Positions 12,001 through 25,197 of a stretch of DNA of 64,000 nucleotides are shown piece after piece. The notes under the pieces were generated by a model that was not told where the DNA came from, made no database searches, and worked only from the letters and a program-made list of their open reading frames with translations. The position numbers and the translations under genes were made by a program. This DNA is from Mactra quadrangularis (Eukaryota > Mollusca > Bivalvia > Venerida > Mactridae), in the NCBI GenBank assembly GCA_025267735.1, contig CM046307.1:53439395-53503394 (forward strand), given 5' to 3'. Within the stretch, counting starts at the first letter, position 1, and each line of letters opens with the position of its first letter.

Positions 12001-15000
12001 ATGACTACTTGATGATATATTTCCCGAGGGTTAAAGTGCAGGTTACAAATTACTATATAGTTCATAAATGTGTCATGCCTATAAATATGACTATGCTCTT
12101 GTATTTATCATGTCGCCCACAGTCAAAGGCAAATATGCAATTTTTTAATCGAGAAAGTGTGTTCTCCATATCTCAACGAAAACGTACATAAAAATTTGTT
12201 TTTATGAAAGAAGATTATTTGCCAAGTATGTCTATTACATTCAATATTTACAGACATTTCCCATATTTCGTCTTTTATAACTCTCGTAAAACTTCATCAG
12301 AACATTATTGATCATTCAAGCGTTTTATGACATAGAGTATAAGATCGTCTGTTGACACTGATGATGCAGACGACAAAAAAGAAGCTGATTAATTTATCTT
12401 TGAAAGCAAAGAAAACAACATTCGAGGAAAGTCATAGTATCTGAAAGTTCTAGATATCACATTAAGAATCTAGAAACTACAGCGTCATCTGAGGAAATAG
12501 AACAACTTGTGAACCGACCAATATATTCGGGTTTAGACCAAATAGCTTGTAAACCGATCAAAATGTTTGGCTTTTAACATGATCAGCGTTTGAACTAATC
12601 CATATGTTTTGGTTTCAAACCGATCAGCCTGTGGACCAATAAAAATGTTCCAAATAGACAGAACAGCTTGTGAACCGACAAAGAATGTTTGTTTTATAGA
12701 CAGAACAGCTTGTGGACCGAACAAAATGTTTGTGTTATAGACAAAACATTTTTTGACCGACAAAAATGTTCGTATTCCAGACAGAACAGCTTGTGGGCGA
12801 GTAGTTAATCGTAACAGACTATTTGGCAGTTTTCGTAATTTTAAATTAGTCTATGCCTTGTGCATTAGTGTAATGTCACATTTTTTGCAATGCAATGTTG
12901 AAAAAATGCGCGAGTCATATATTATCAACTGATCATAATTTAGCTAGAAAATAAACACAATGCTGTTGTTGCTGTCATATTTTTGCAAGAAGATATTACT
13001 TTTGGATCACTGCTCAAAATAATTACATGTATTATAAAATTACGTGGAACATAACACTTTCGCCATTCATTTGTAGGTTCGCGTCAATTTAAGAACTGTC
13101 GCCTTCTATCAACAACACTGTGTTTGTTACAATGAAATGTTCGTGTTAGGTACCTATTTATGGAATCTATTTTATAGCCACTATTGTCGAGGAGATTTAT
13201 TGTTTCAGTACGTACAACATTGAATGATGCTACTTACCGGTAGTTTAGTTCCATGCTGTTTTCTCAATAGTTCAATTCATAATTTCTTTGTTATATGCTT
13301 GATGTTTTGGAAATGTTTGTACTGATATATGCAGGGATTGACTATTTACCACGTCTGTAATTGACAGATTTGAGGTAATGAACTAGACGACACTCAGACT
13401 AAGGAAGAGGGAGAAAATTTGTTTCAGTCACGATACTTGTGGCTTATTCCTTGATTTATTTATATATGGCTAACACAAATGAACTCAAATATTTGGGTTA
13501 GGGTTTTATTGCAGGATACTTGCTTGTTTGCAAGATGTGATGATTTGGAAGGAACGAGTTATATTACAGGATTATGTTCTGAGTAATTTGATAGAGACGT
13601 TTCGCTTAAAAACTGCTTCCTTATCTATGGTGATAGTTTATGGGATGTTTAATATTCAAGAATCAGAATGCTGTTCACTGTTTTTCGTCTTATAAACGAT
13701 GAATGGCTCTCAATAGCACTTTCATGTTTATTTCAAACTTGAGGCAGCAGACACGATCCAGAAATACTGAATACATTATATCATTTGATGTCTTCGGTGC
13801 ATGGAGCTCGCCTTTGACTTCAACCACTGTGGTGCTATAGATACTAGTAAATGTTTTCCTAAAAACTTTACAATGCATTCAAAACCATTGTTTTTATATT
13901 ATAACTTAGTCTTAGTGTTATTAGCTGCCTCGATGTTGCAGCAACTAATCGTGTTTAAAAGCAATTTGTCTCGATCATTTAGACGCGTTAAAACATTGTT
14001 GAAAATAAATTAGCAAGCTTCTGGATGAAAACTGATCAGAAACGCAGCTTCTAACTTCAGAAGCATTCCGATTCATCATCGTAAATTAGATAAAGAACCG
14101 ATTTGAATCACAGCATAGAAATGATAGGATTATTATTAAGTCCGTGGAGAATTTGATATCACAAATGTATGGTTATTTGATTTTAATGTGCAGTTACGTA
14201 AATCAGAAAATATGCCTGTGAAACAAAAAAAAGCTTTTTAGTTAATTGATACATTATTGTTTGCATTATATTTTTACGGATTTCATTATAAAGCGCCACC
14301 TTCATGAAATATTGCGGGAAGCTGAACAAGTCGCTTTAAAGGAATTGTAACCAGCCCAGGTGTAGAAATCTATTATCTAGGGCTGTGGATCGTTGAGCAA
14401 GTGGCGATCCGATTCGAACCACGATTCATGTGTAGCGATTCACGAATCGAACCACGAATCACTTGTTAATGGAAAAGCATACAGAATTCATGTAATAAAA
14501 AGAGTTAGTAAAGAATTACTGGAGTTTTCACTATTAGGAAAACCATTGACACCAAACATGTCTATTACCAGACGTTTTATGGGCATTTTCAATGATAACA
14601 TTTTTGTTTAAATGTGTATCAATCGAAATTTTGACACAAGATAATTCAGTCCCTATATAAATTACTTTTTTATAAGTAGTGCGGCTCGTTTTCAGTGATA
14701 ATTAAGCTAAAATGTTCTTTCATTCTTTTCCAAAAATAGATCACGATCCGACGATTTCGGACGTGACGAATATTCGTACTCGACTTTCTGGTCGAGATCG
14801 CGCATATCCGAGTTCTCGGATACTCGTAGCAGTTCTACTATTATCCCACTCGTACGTAGCTAAAATTCGCCGGCCCAGAGTTTTACTAGATGAGATAAAA
14901 GTTTTCATATGTCCGTAATTCAATGGTCCCTCATTCAGAGCTGGTGGTTCCAGATGAATACACATGGAAACAGTGTGGAAATGCTTGGGACTTTTGACCA

Positions 15001-16668
15001 TGCTTAAAGCATAATGGTGTGAAACGATTATTTTTACGGATTCTATCGGACTGAATCACCAGTAATACGGAATGACCATCCGTAAAATGTGTGACCATAC
15101 AAAAGCAAAAATGTTTGGGCCGAACAAATAGGGCGCATGACATCCGTACACAAACTTGACAAAAGGGAGTTTATAAATAGACTTAAGTTTTTTTTATTCG
15201 GAGCATTTGGCACATGTGTCTATGTTCTCATACTGTTTATTTTAGTACAAATATTTGGCTTTCAATTCATGTTACTTTAAGGTATACATTCCCTATTTAA
15301 AACTATGTTTTATGGCATCTGAATATTTTTAGAAATAGTTTTTTTGTTTATACATTGTACATTGTATTCCTAAATTTTTTACATTGACACATTTATAATT
15401 ATTCTATTTTCATATGCGAGGGAGGTAATTACTAACCCCAATTAAAAGTTTTTGCCATTTTTTTAAAATTGCAAGTTTTGTAATGAATCTAATCCATGCA
15501 AAATGATAACCATACGAAACGAATGAAAAATATAAAGCTTTTATCTTACTTTTACAAAATTATTTTTAAAATGAGAGTGGCGAATGACTGTATACCTTAA
15601 TGTACGTATGACCTACAGTTCCTATACATTTTATAACTGAATAAAGAATATTTATCATTACAATACAGGCGCGTATGAAAGATCTGAATATTGGGGCCGC
15701 AGATGAGATGGGTACGGGAGGGTTGTCCTTTCCCGCCGGTCAATTTTTGTGTGTGAATGTAAGCCTCTGAAACTCAATTTCCAGCACTTTCATGACCCAG
15801 TCTTCGTGGTAGTGTTCGTTCGCTGACGTCTACTGTGTCCAATGTGGCCAATGCTTATTTGCTCTCTGCTCAGGATTTTTTATGCTAAATGTACGTTTTG
15901 GAAACTTAAAATTTCGAGGTTGATTTGGAACATCCATTATAAGCTTACTAAAGAGAATGATACATTTCACCGTTTTCTTTTGGGCTAACGTCAAAATATA
16001 TACTATTTGCGAGTAAATGCAATTACACCACATCGAATTGCGGGTTTTTAACATGTAAACAATGCAAAATTAAGTTTATTTGTCAAATTATTAATTTCTT
16101 AACTTACTGTTCTTAATGATTCGCGGACTGTTTTCACATCCGTAGTGGCAATATACGAACAGGCGATGGCCCTATATCTGGCCCTAATTATGACACTTTG
16201 TCATGGATATTATACATCGGTCGACTAGTTTCAGGCGTATAGCGAGACCTCAAGATTTTCAATATGTTTCATGAAAAATAAACTCGCGTCCCCATTGCCG
16301 CTGCTTGCCAAAATATAAGGGCCGCAGCCGCCGCCGCGACCACTGCGGTCGCAGCTCCTTCGCGCCTGCAATATCACATAGATACGAGTATAACAGTTGG
16401 TGAATATTGTATCACTTGATCGAAATAAAAAATGCATGGTTTGTAACTCACGTCATATAATGGATATTTATTGTTCTGTTATATTTACATAAAGTCATAT
16501 AATTATTATTTAAACTGGTTAAAATTGAAAATATATCCACATTTCACGGTATCAAGAGACGACTAGCAGACATTGAGACTGTACATTGTATTGGGAACAT
16601 GGTTTGGTTTGGATTTTGAAAGTTTTATCTTTGATATTAATCATATGAAAAAAACAGCCGTTCTTAGC
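12001..16668. other. Unassigned intergenic DNA
   Basis: Apart from the minisatellite at 12497-12795 I find no gene. Short ORFs at 13690-14013 and 14393-15143 overlap on both strands and show no domain. Local features are a doubled GATTCGAACCACGATTC-like motif at about 14407-14460 and a GC-rich patch near 16317-16360 with a small hairpin (GCGACC/GGTCGC). Confidence 0.6.
12497..12795. repeat. ~41 bp minisatellite, about seven units
   Basis: Units contain AGACAGAACAGCTTGTGGAC and CAAAAATGTTTG. Unit starts at about 12656, 12698, 12739 and 12779 give spacings of 42, 41 and 40 bp. The left units are more diverged. The minus-strand ORF through it is a by-product. Confidence 0.8.
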
Positions 16669-18124
16669 ACAATTCTACGTTTGGTTGTGCTCCGGCTTTA
16701 TTCCTTGCAAAATGACATTCAGTTGGATATGTTCAGCGATTTTCATTTAGTTTAATTTGTTCAATGTTGTTTTGAATAAGTAGTGATCTACACAGTTCTA
16801 TATAAGGGGGAATCGTTAGAAACAGTAAATGTGAGTTGTTATTATGCTATGAAGGCGCTTTGTGCCGCTCTTCTTATAATCTGCAACCACGGAGCGACTG
16901 TCCGTCTACCCAGGGTTAGAAAAGCTTAAATAGGTCTCTGTATCTGAGCATACAACTTGCAATAAACACATAAACTAACCAGTGGTAGCAGCTGCCATAT
17001 TTTATGCAGAGGTAAAAAGGAGAACGGCCATAGAAAGTGGTTCATGGCCAATCTTTACGAAGACATGCTTAAAAAGAGACCATGACCATTGGACCAACAT
17101 TTAGACATTAAAAAAATATAGCTTTGTTACAAACCGTTTTGTTATGATCATTACAATTTAGGGTTTTATTACAAAACGGGTTGTATCATAGCTAAGCGAT
17201 AATACAATGGAGCGTTGAGTACATGAAGTTTGATTTTATGAGATTATTCTTTATATGTAATAATATTGTTTTCCTTTCTGTTGTTAGGATTATGTTGTAC
17301 TGATCATCATGCTAGGTATGTGTTGTGTTTAGTGTTGAAATGTTAAGTTGTTTTTGGGGGTAAAAAGTTGTAATTTATCCAACTTATCTACGAAATTAGT
17401 GAGTATCCAGCTATCCTGGACAACTTCTTTCAAATTGGGCTGCCAGTAATTTATTTTGGGCAACTAAAGTTACCTGTTCGGACAATAACTTTCATATCCT
17501 TATTTTCTTAGACTGTTCAAGCCATGTCAGCTACAAGCAATATGTATATGACTATTTAGCGTTTTCATGTAAAACATGATTGAAAGCTATGAGCTATATA
17601 TAAATACAGCTCTTTAAATCCTTATAGACTATTGCCTGTTACTAGTAACAGATATGAAGTGTACCGATTTGGTTAGACGTTTTATGAGAGGCTGTGTCTG
17701 GAAATTTGGTACATTTGTCAATATATGTCAGCTATCAACCAGGCAAACTCAGAGAAAATGATTTCAATATTAGATAAATACATCTTCAGACAAATCTCTA
17801 CTCGCTAGAGAGATGTGTTCAAATACAATAGTTACTGTGGTCTCCGAATTTATAAATGCTAACTGTGAAATGTGAGTTAGTTAAGAAGTGTTGAATGGTT
17901 GAACTATCTTAATCATTATGTCTGGATCTTTAGTTTTAACATACGTATGGTTGGTAGGATTGAATATACTTCAGACTGATTGAATGATAAAATAAATTGT
18001 GATTAAATCCCCAAGAAGAGACCCAATCCTGTGTTTCAGTTGCAAAGATCGCTTACCGTGAATCACCAAAATATGCACACGGTCTGATTTATAGAAAATC
18101 CTGGATACGAGCCATATTGCTGAT

Positions 18125-18345
18125 AATGGTTGTAAACGTCGCAATTGACGCTAAACGACAATCGTCGCAACCTGCGCTAAACGTCGAAATTGCCATGTCT
18201 TTAAACGTCGTAACACTGACGCTAAATGTCGCGCAAAAATCGACTGATGCTGTCGCAAATTTAACGCCAAACATCTCACTTGTTTGACACTTAGCGCTAG
18301 TTTAGCGGCGCTACATCGTCAAGTGTATAAAGAACATAGACCAAC
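18125..18345. repeat. Array of degenerate GACGCTAAACGTCGCAAC motifs (A2)
   Basis: Counterpart of 1604-1840, somewhat shorter. It includes ATTGCCATG.C.TTAAACGTCG, which reappears inverted in 22701-22850. Confidence 0.7.
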
Positions 18346-18739
18346 ATTGCGATTTTACGAGTAACATAGCCGCTCTTTGAAAGAGAAACAAATTACATGT
18401 ATACAGAAATGATTAATTAGATAAATCCATCATGATTTTATATTTTAGTAATATAGCTAATCATATTATTATATTAATCCATTTGTCATCATACCAATAT
18501 TGTATAACAGAACATATTGTAACTTTACTCTCCTCCCTCGGAAACAATTACATTAATACATTTATAATGTTGATTTTATTTTTGTATGATGATTTTTGAC
18601 AATAAGTTCATATATAGTAAAAAAAGAAACACATTGTGGTCAGAGCTCGAATGGAATTCAGAAACTCTCACTTTAAATACATACAGTTATACTAGTGTCT
18701 TGGAGATTCCTGTATGCCAAAAAGGTTATTTATATAATG

Positions 18740-19300
18740 ATTGTGTTGATGATGATGGTGATAATAATACTACGTCTACTAATAATTACTACATTGTGTA
18801 ACATTGTGGTGGTGGTGGTGGTGGTGGCGGTGGCGGTGGCGGTGATGGTGGGAGTGGTGGTGGTGATGGTGATGGTAATGGTGGTGGTGGTGGTTGTGAT
18901 GGTTGTGGTGGTTGTGGTGGTGGTTGTGGTTGTGGTGGGGGTAGTAGTGGCGGTGGTGGTGGGGGTGGTAGTGGTGGTGGTGGTGGTAGTGGTGGTAGTG
19001 GTGGTGGTGGTGGTGATGGTGGTAGTGGTGGGGGTGGTAGTGGTGGTGGTGGCGGTGATGGTGGGGGTGGTAGTGGTGGTGGTAGTGGTAGTGGTGGCGG
19101 TGATGGTGGGGGTGGTAGTGGTGGTGGTGGTAGTGGTGGTGGTGGTGGTGGTAGTGGTGGCGGTGATGGTGGGGGTGGTAGTGGTGGGGGTGGTAGTGAT
19201 GGTGGTGGTGGTGGTGGTGGTGGTGGTGGAGGTGGAGTTGACGGTAGTGGTGGTGGTGTTGGTGGTGGTGGTGGTGGTGGTGGTGGTGGTGTTATGATGA
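18740..19300. repeat. Long GGT/GGC trinucleotide microsatellite (A2)
   Basis: About 500 bases are almost pure GGT with GGC, GAT, GGG and AGT interruptions. The reading frames through it give poly-Val or poly-Thr on the two strands and are not genes. The matching place in A1 (2744-3020) is shorter and GAT/GCT-based. Confidence 0.95.
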
Positions 19301-20918
19301 TGATGATGATTGTGATAAATTATTTTATGAAGATTACCCATTTTTCTTTACATTAATACAAAATAATTACAATACATGTAATGCTAAAAGAGCAATACGT
19401 TGTTAATTATTGTGAAACGAAGTTGTTGATATGTTTCCATGTAAGCTCTCATTTCCTCACTATCTTGATATCAAAACCAAAATAAATTATCCTATCAGAC
19501 CCGAGGGTGGTGTAGAATAAAATGACAAAACTACAGATCTACTATATAGATTTAAACGAAACTATTTGTTTTATGAAGTATTGTGTACACATGTATCTGT
19601 TGTTTTACGATTCAGATAATATCTTCGTTTGTTTTACATTACTTATGCCTCTTATTTGATTACTCTAACCATTATTATGTCTATTGTGAGTATTTTACGA
19701 AGGAAACGGAAAACGCCGCTTTTTTACAAAGAATAGGGAAATATTTGATTTTTTTGGGGAAATATACGAATTTATACGAAAAATAAGGAAATATACGATT
19801 GTTTACGAATGATACTGAAATATCTTATGTTTTACGATACAGACAATCTCAGCGGATATAAACCGCACTAATGTCTCAATGAATATTCCAAAAATAAATT
19901 TTACGGCGCTGCGTATAAACAAGTCCAGGGAGTTTTTTCGTTAAAAATGGCAGGAAATAATCAGCGTTCGATAATTACTGCGACTTTCTGTCCATGGAGA
20001 GTGTTATTTGATAAACGACTGTCTATTTATTGTTGTCCAGAATGGACGTAAATGTTAATGTAGTTTAATGGTTCCCAAACTCTGACAGTTTACAACATAG
20101 AAATGATAAATGACAATAAAAGATGGAATAATATGACATATATATTGGGCAATGATTATAAGTATTCTCTTGAAACTGGAGATGGTTGCTTCCCTCATTA
20201 TGTAGATCATCTTCCCTGAAGAGTAATAGATTTTATACGAGCGGAAGTTTTTTGGTTCATTGTGTATGTAAGATTTTTTTACGATTTACTAGTAATAGCG
20301 CTTTTTAGCCGATTTTCTGCCATTTTTGTCCATTCATCTTGTTCTAGTCAGTCGACCTACTCATTGTTCTTGCACACCATTAGACCTTAGCATTTAACTT
20401 GATCTAGTACAATTCTTTAACTTTATATAAAATTACCACGATTCGCCTTAATTTAAAATTTACTTAAAAATACTATTTTGCATAACTGCCGTAAAAGTTA
20501 AGAATAGGTGAAAACCGGACGGAACAAAACTCAATTATATAAAACCTTAGATGGACAAATGTCTTGAATGAAAAAGGTCGCAAAGATTGATGGGAAAATA
20601 ATGAAAACGAGGCAAAACATTTACGATTGATGGGTTGTTGAGAGGAAGGTGCATCTGTTAAATACGATTGCAGCAATATAACATGATTGATTGAATTAAT
20701 TGTCTCTGGTTTGATGGAACTGAGGGTTTAAACAGTTAATATTGATCTAACGATTAAATGTGAGACCTCGTCCGGGGCACCTCGGCAGACATGCCTCAGG
20801 AATCATCCTGAAGCATAGTTTGTGAAAACTGAAATTGAGACAAATATATCATGCTTCTGTACACTACAGCAATTTGATTTAATGTATGTGTTGTTTTATA
20901 TTATTTAATTTCAGTGGC

Positions 20919-21006
20919 GCATACATTAACCCAACTGATTTAAATACTCACTACAGTTTTTCTCGAACAAACATTTAGTATTTAAATCAGCTGGAATAAT
21001 GTATGC
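20919..21006. repeat. Long hairpin in A2
   Basis: Same palindrome as 4839-4926, with both arms retained. Confidence 0.65.
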
Positions 21007-21548
21007 GTTACTGACAGTTGAATACGATTTTACAATACAGTTTTCCATATGTGATTTGGAAACAGCCAAACTGTTGGCCCGAAGTGGAGGGCACAGTGTT
21101 TTGAACTGTTTCCCGAGGCTGTACTTTAATCTATTTTACTCTGATTTATGTCTATATCAATGGTACTCAGTGAGCGATACAATGCCGTCATTGCCCCTCT
21201 GGTTCTAATAAATTATGTTTCACAATAGTTAAATCAGTTTCATTGACGACACTAAACGCTTACAAGTTTGCTAGTTTTGTCATGTTAAACACGATTGTTA
21301 TCAAACCAATGAATATATATTGAAAATTATTCCTTCTATACAAGAATAACAATAATATTTTCTGGCACAGATATGACTGGGGATTTCTATTTTTCTATTT
21401 CTATATTTTATTCAAAATAACTAAATCAGTGACGCTTACATTGTTACGTCTGACTGGTCGCTAAGAAACGTGTTGGCATGGGAACCTCTGGGCATGAATT
21501 TAAAATGGCTGTCTAGTTAACTAACGAAAGTTCATTGTCTCTTACTCT

Positions 21549-21623
21549 CATTCTCCTTCCCAGAGTCTAGTAAGATTCTCGATACTAGATCGAGAATCTT
21601 GATAACCTCGAGGTACGAGAATG
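21549..21623. mobile_element. 75 bp palindromic CATTCTCG element (A2 copy)
   Basis: Same position as the 5462-5536 element within the duplicated block, so its insertion predates the A1/A2 duplication. The right flank is CTTACTTA; the left flank has decayed to CTTACTCT. Confidence 0.8.
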
Positions 21624-22700
21624 CTTACTTATGTCTGTATAGACTTTTGTCTGAATTACTGCCAATAAAATATCGTACCCTCCAAAACTTATTGGACAAA
21701 TCATATTTTTGAGAAAAACTGATCATGCATACCATTTGCATTTACAATTGTAACGTATACATTCGTGTCTCGTACTTGTAGTTTGTATCGTATGTTGATA
21801 AACTCAAGAGGCTTAATATTATTATTCTTTTTTTCATATGCAAGGGAAGTACATATATTTACTAAGTCCTGTTAAATGATGTTGTCAAATATTTTTGAAA
21901 TTGCAAGTTATTTCATAAATATAATCTGTGCAAAATGATTAATGTAATCAACGAATAGAAAATATCATTTTTGTAAGCTTTTATGGTACTTTAAGAAAAT
22001 CTATTTTAGCTCTGATTGGCGTTAGAGACTGTAAACCTTAAAGGTTTAGTCAGACACAACCTGTAATTACCCATTGTCTAGCCTGTAATATTACATTCAT
22101 TAGTGTTGGTTCTCTTTTCATTACCATTTTCAGTCTGTGATGTAGATGGTTCCATATTATTACGTGAGTCTATAAAATACTTAATTGTAAGTTTTATTGT
22201 GATTTAATGATAAGCGGTATTAAATAGCTATTTTATACCGATACTTGTTAACTGCAAGACTTCATCGTGATAGCACACAGGAAATACCATAAAACGCTGA
22301 CTCCGTTGACCGCTTATAGCATTACAATGTATGCATTATAAAGACATAAAGGTTGTTTCATGTAATTGACCGTTTGCTTCAGATTGTAAAACACGGGTTC
22401 TCCTGATTTTAAATTTAAAAAAATTCCTACAGGGGGTTGCTTTCAGAATATTTTCATAACAAAAATCAACAGTTCGACTGATGTACTACTGAATTAAATT
22501 TCAAGTAGACAATATAATCATGCAGAATCGATGAAAAGACGTGTTCTACTATCTTTGACAAATAGACATAGAAGAAGCTCTTCACCTTTAAAACAGTTCT
22601 GTTTTAATATGCTTATGAAGAAAAGGAGGCATTCATTTCGATACAGTCATCTGTGTTGGTACAGTGGTCATACATTTGAGAAAAACGAATAAACTAGACA

Positions 22701-22850
22701 GTGCGACGTTTAACGTCAGCGTCACGACATTTAACGTCATGGCAATTGCTATGTTTAGCGGTTGTTGCGACGGTTAGAGCCAGTTTTGCGACGTTTGGCG
22801 TCAGTTGCTGCAACGATAAGCGGTGTTGCGACTTGTAGCGGTCTTACAAA
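22701..22850. repeat. Inverted GACGTTTAACG array beyond block A2
   Basis: Repeated GCGACGTTTAACGTCAGCG-type motifs are the reverse complement of the array at 18125-18345. Blocks A1 and A2 stop matching exactly where this array starts. A2 positions 18125-22850 are therefore bracketed by inverted arrays. Confidence 0.65.
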
Positions 22851-25197
22851 GTCTTATGCATTACATTGCACTCATCTATTAACAATGACTTCGTTTTATT
22901 GGGAAACTTTCATGGGGGGGGGGGGGTTACAGAGGACGAAAATCTAGCTGTATTGTATCATCCATCAAATTATTGTGTTTGTTATCTTAAACAAACCTAG
23001 AAAGTTTAAATAATATCTCCTTTCAAACTATACAATATATAAAGGACTCTACCATTGATCGGAGGAGAAAATGCAATCTCTCTTATTATTACTAAAAAGT
23101 AATAAAATCATGAGTCGTTTTTTATTATTGATTACCATGGCGACCATTTATTGTGTATTCAATACCATCTATTGATAAGAATCTCTTATTAACTAGAAAT
23201 TGAAGCCATTCTTCTCGTATTTGTAATATGCTTAATAATCACAATGTGTTTATTGTATCATTTGTTTGATAACAATGTTTTGATTGTCATTGTGTGTCTA
23301 ATTTGTCATTGGATATAGACAGATTGTAAGGACCAATATGGTTATCAGGATTATATTTCTTTTTTGCCATTCATTTATTTCAATGTTTTAATATGACAGA
23401 TTTGATTATCATTTTGTTATAACAAATCTTGCTCGAATGAGTTTTGACTTGTTTGTTAGTTACTTATAAAGGGCAATTGTGCTCTCAAAGAGGCTCTTCG
23501 GTACTTATATCACATCATAATTGCATATCTGACGCAAAATTGCTTGACAAAACATTCAAGAATACAAAAAAGATTGGTGCCATGCTTCATGACTGGCTTT
23601 TTGTCACTAGTGACGGATGTTTGGTCGTTTAGTTTAACCAGGTTCCATCCGCTTCATAGGGATGCATTAAGTACGGACCCTGACTAAAAACTCCAAGATA
23701 ACTTAAGGGTCTAGAAGAAATTCGGTGGAGAAGTACTTCTTCTGCCGCTGGGCTGTGATTATTTCTACAGCATCTTCTATTCTTCGGCAGTGTTAATTGC
23801 TGATATTCTTTATTCAGCGGTGTTGATTCGCCCTCTCCATTTCTCAACCAGGCTTTGGGACCGGCTATGACTGGATTCACTGGCGTCTGTATCAAATGAA
23901 GTTTCATATATGGTGCTCGATTGAAAATTATAAGTGACCTTCTTTTTACTGTTTTATCCCGTTAACTTTGATAAGTATAAATAAACAGTTTGTGTCGTCA
24001 GTGATATAACTTGTGATATGAAACCATTACTGTCATTTCATTGTCTGAATTTGTAATGAATTAGTTTTTTACTCAACGTTCAATACTGCAGAACTTGTTA
24101 TTGCGCAACAAATATGACAGGTACTACAACAGTCATAAATAATACTGAGCGCAGTTTCAAAACAATCCACCATCTTTCCACTGTACATCCGTCAGAAAAC
24201 GATGGATAATTTTTTAAAATCCTAGCTTGATCCTTTTCTCACTGAGTGACCATTGCGTGAATAAAACCGATTAATAAATGATTTCAAAAAATAATCGAGT
24301 GCCATTTCAAATCCAACTATGCATGTACACTGATTTGTTTCGATTATTTGTTGTGTATACAATTTCTAAATATTGATTAAAAGTCGAGTAATAATGATAT
24401 GTTAATAACTTGGTTTCTCTAGTCGCTAACATTATGTTTGTAAATAATTTATGCTTTCTTAGTTTGATATACATGTAATTGAGTATGATATAGAATGAGT
24501 TTCGGTTATAGAATGAATAATAAATATTTTAAAAGCAGATCTATAATTTTATAAAATATAGGTTCTTATACCGACTAGAAATAACTTATTACTTTTATTT
24601 ATACGGGTCTAGAACTTGAAAATGCATGAACATGCAAACTATTTTATTCTCTGGGACAACATATATGCTTTGATACACAGGGGGGTCGGCACGGCCCCGA
24701 ATAAAATAACACAATAGATACAACATGTACAAGTAGAGTGTTTTGATCCGGACTGTGCTGTCCGCCTGTGCTTTGATATAATTACAGATTGAGCGCCGAA
24801 CGGTTTGACATATTAGAATAAAGACAACTCTGAATTCGGATAGTCAAAGTACCAACGTTTTCAATTTTTATCAATATTTGCAAAACAGTTATTTATATGT
24901 TTATCAAGAAGCCTAGACAACACAAACATTTCGGATATTGAAACTAACTTAAAAATGACAATGTCATGCAGTTTAACCTCTATTCATTTAAGTATTTTAT
25001 TGCTGACGTTTGTGTTAAATCAAAAAGCTTATATTATAGTAAACATTCTAAAGGTATGCTTAAATTAAAGAAAAATGTCTTGAGAGTATGCATGAACAGT
25101 TGTTTCCCAAAAAGCAAAAGTACAAATTATCCTCAGTCTATTGATTGTGTTCAATTTATTCAATGTATGTTAAACAATATTTCAATTCTATTTTCAG
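22851..25197. other. Unassigned DNA, right part presumably channel intron
   Basis: A run of about 13 G lies near 22915-22927. No T1-domain exon for the downstream channel is visible. A minus-strand ORF at 23629-23907 is described separately. The last bases, TTCTATTTTCAG, form a good splice acceptor for the channel exon at 25198. Confidence 0.55.
23629..23907 (-). pseudogene. Possible retroelement fragment, 92 codons
   Basis: The stretch is less AT-rich than its surroundings. It contains AGCCGGTCCCAAAGCCTGG and AATGGAGAGGGC, wording I associate with decayed retroelements rather than host genes. No catalytic motif is present. It could equally be a chance ORF. Confidence 0.3.

Larger units (their letters stand above)
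16669..22700. repeat. Duplicated block, copy A2
   Basis: Direct copy of 1-6587. It carries a large GGT expansion (about 18800-19290) and lacks the LINE fragment and the ~150 bp stretch present in A1. The left limit cannot be set because A1 starts at or before the window edge. At the right limit the shared sequence stops and is followed at once by an inverted GACGTTTAACG array. Confidence 0.85.

Noticed and set aside
18695..19341. Long ORFs of ~200 codons on both strands (poly-Val, poly-Thr/Ile)
   Set aside because: They are translations of the GGT microsatellite; open frames on both strands are expected for such a repeat.
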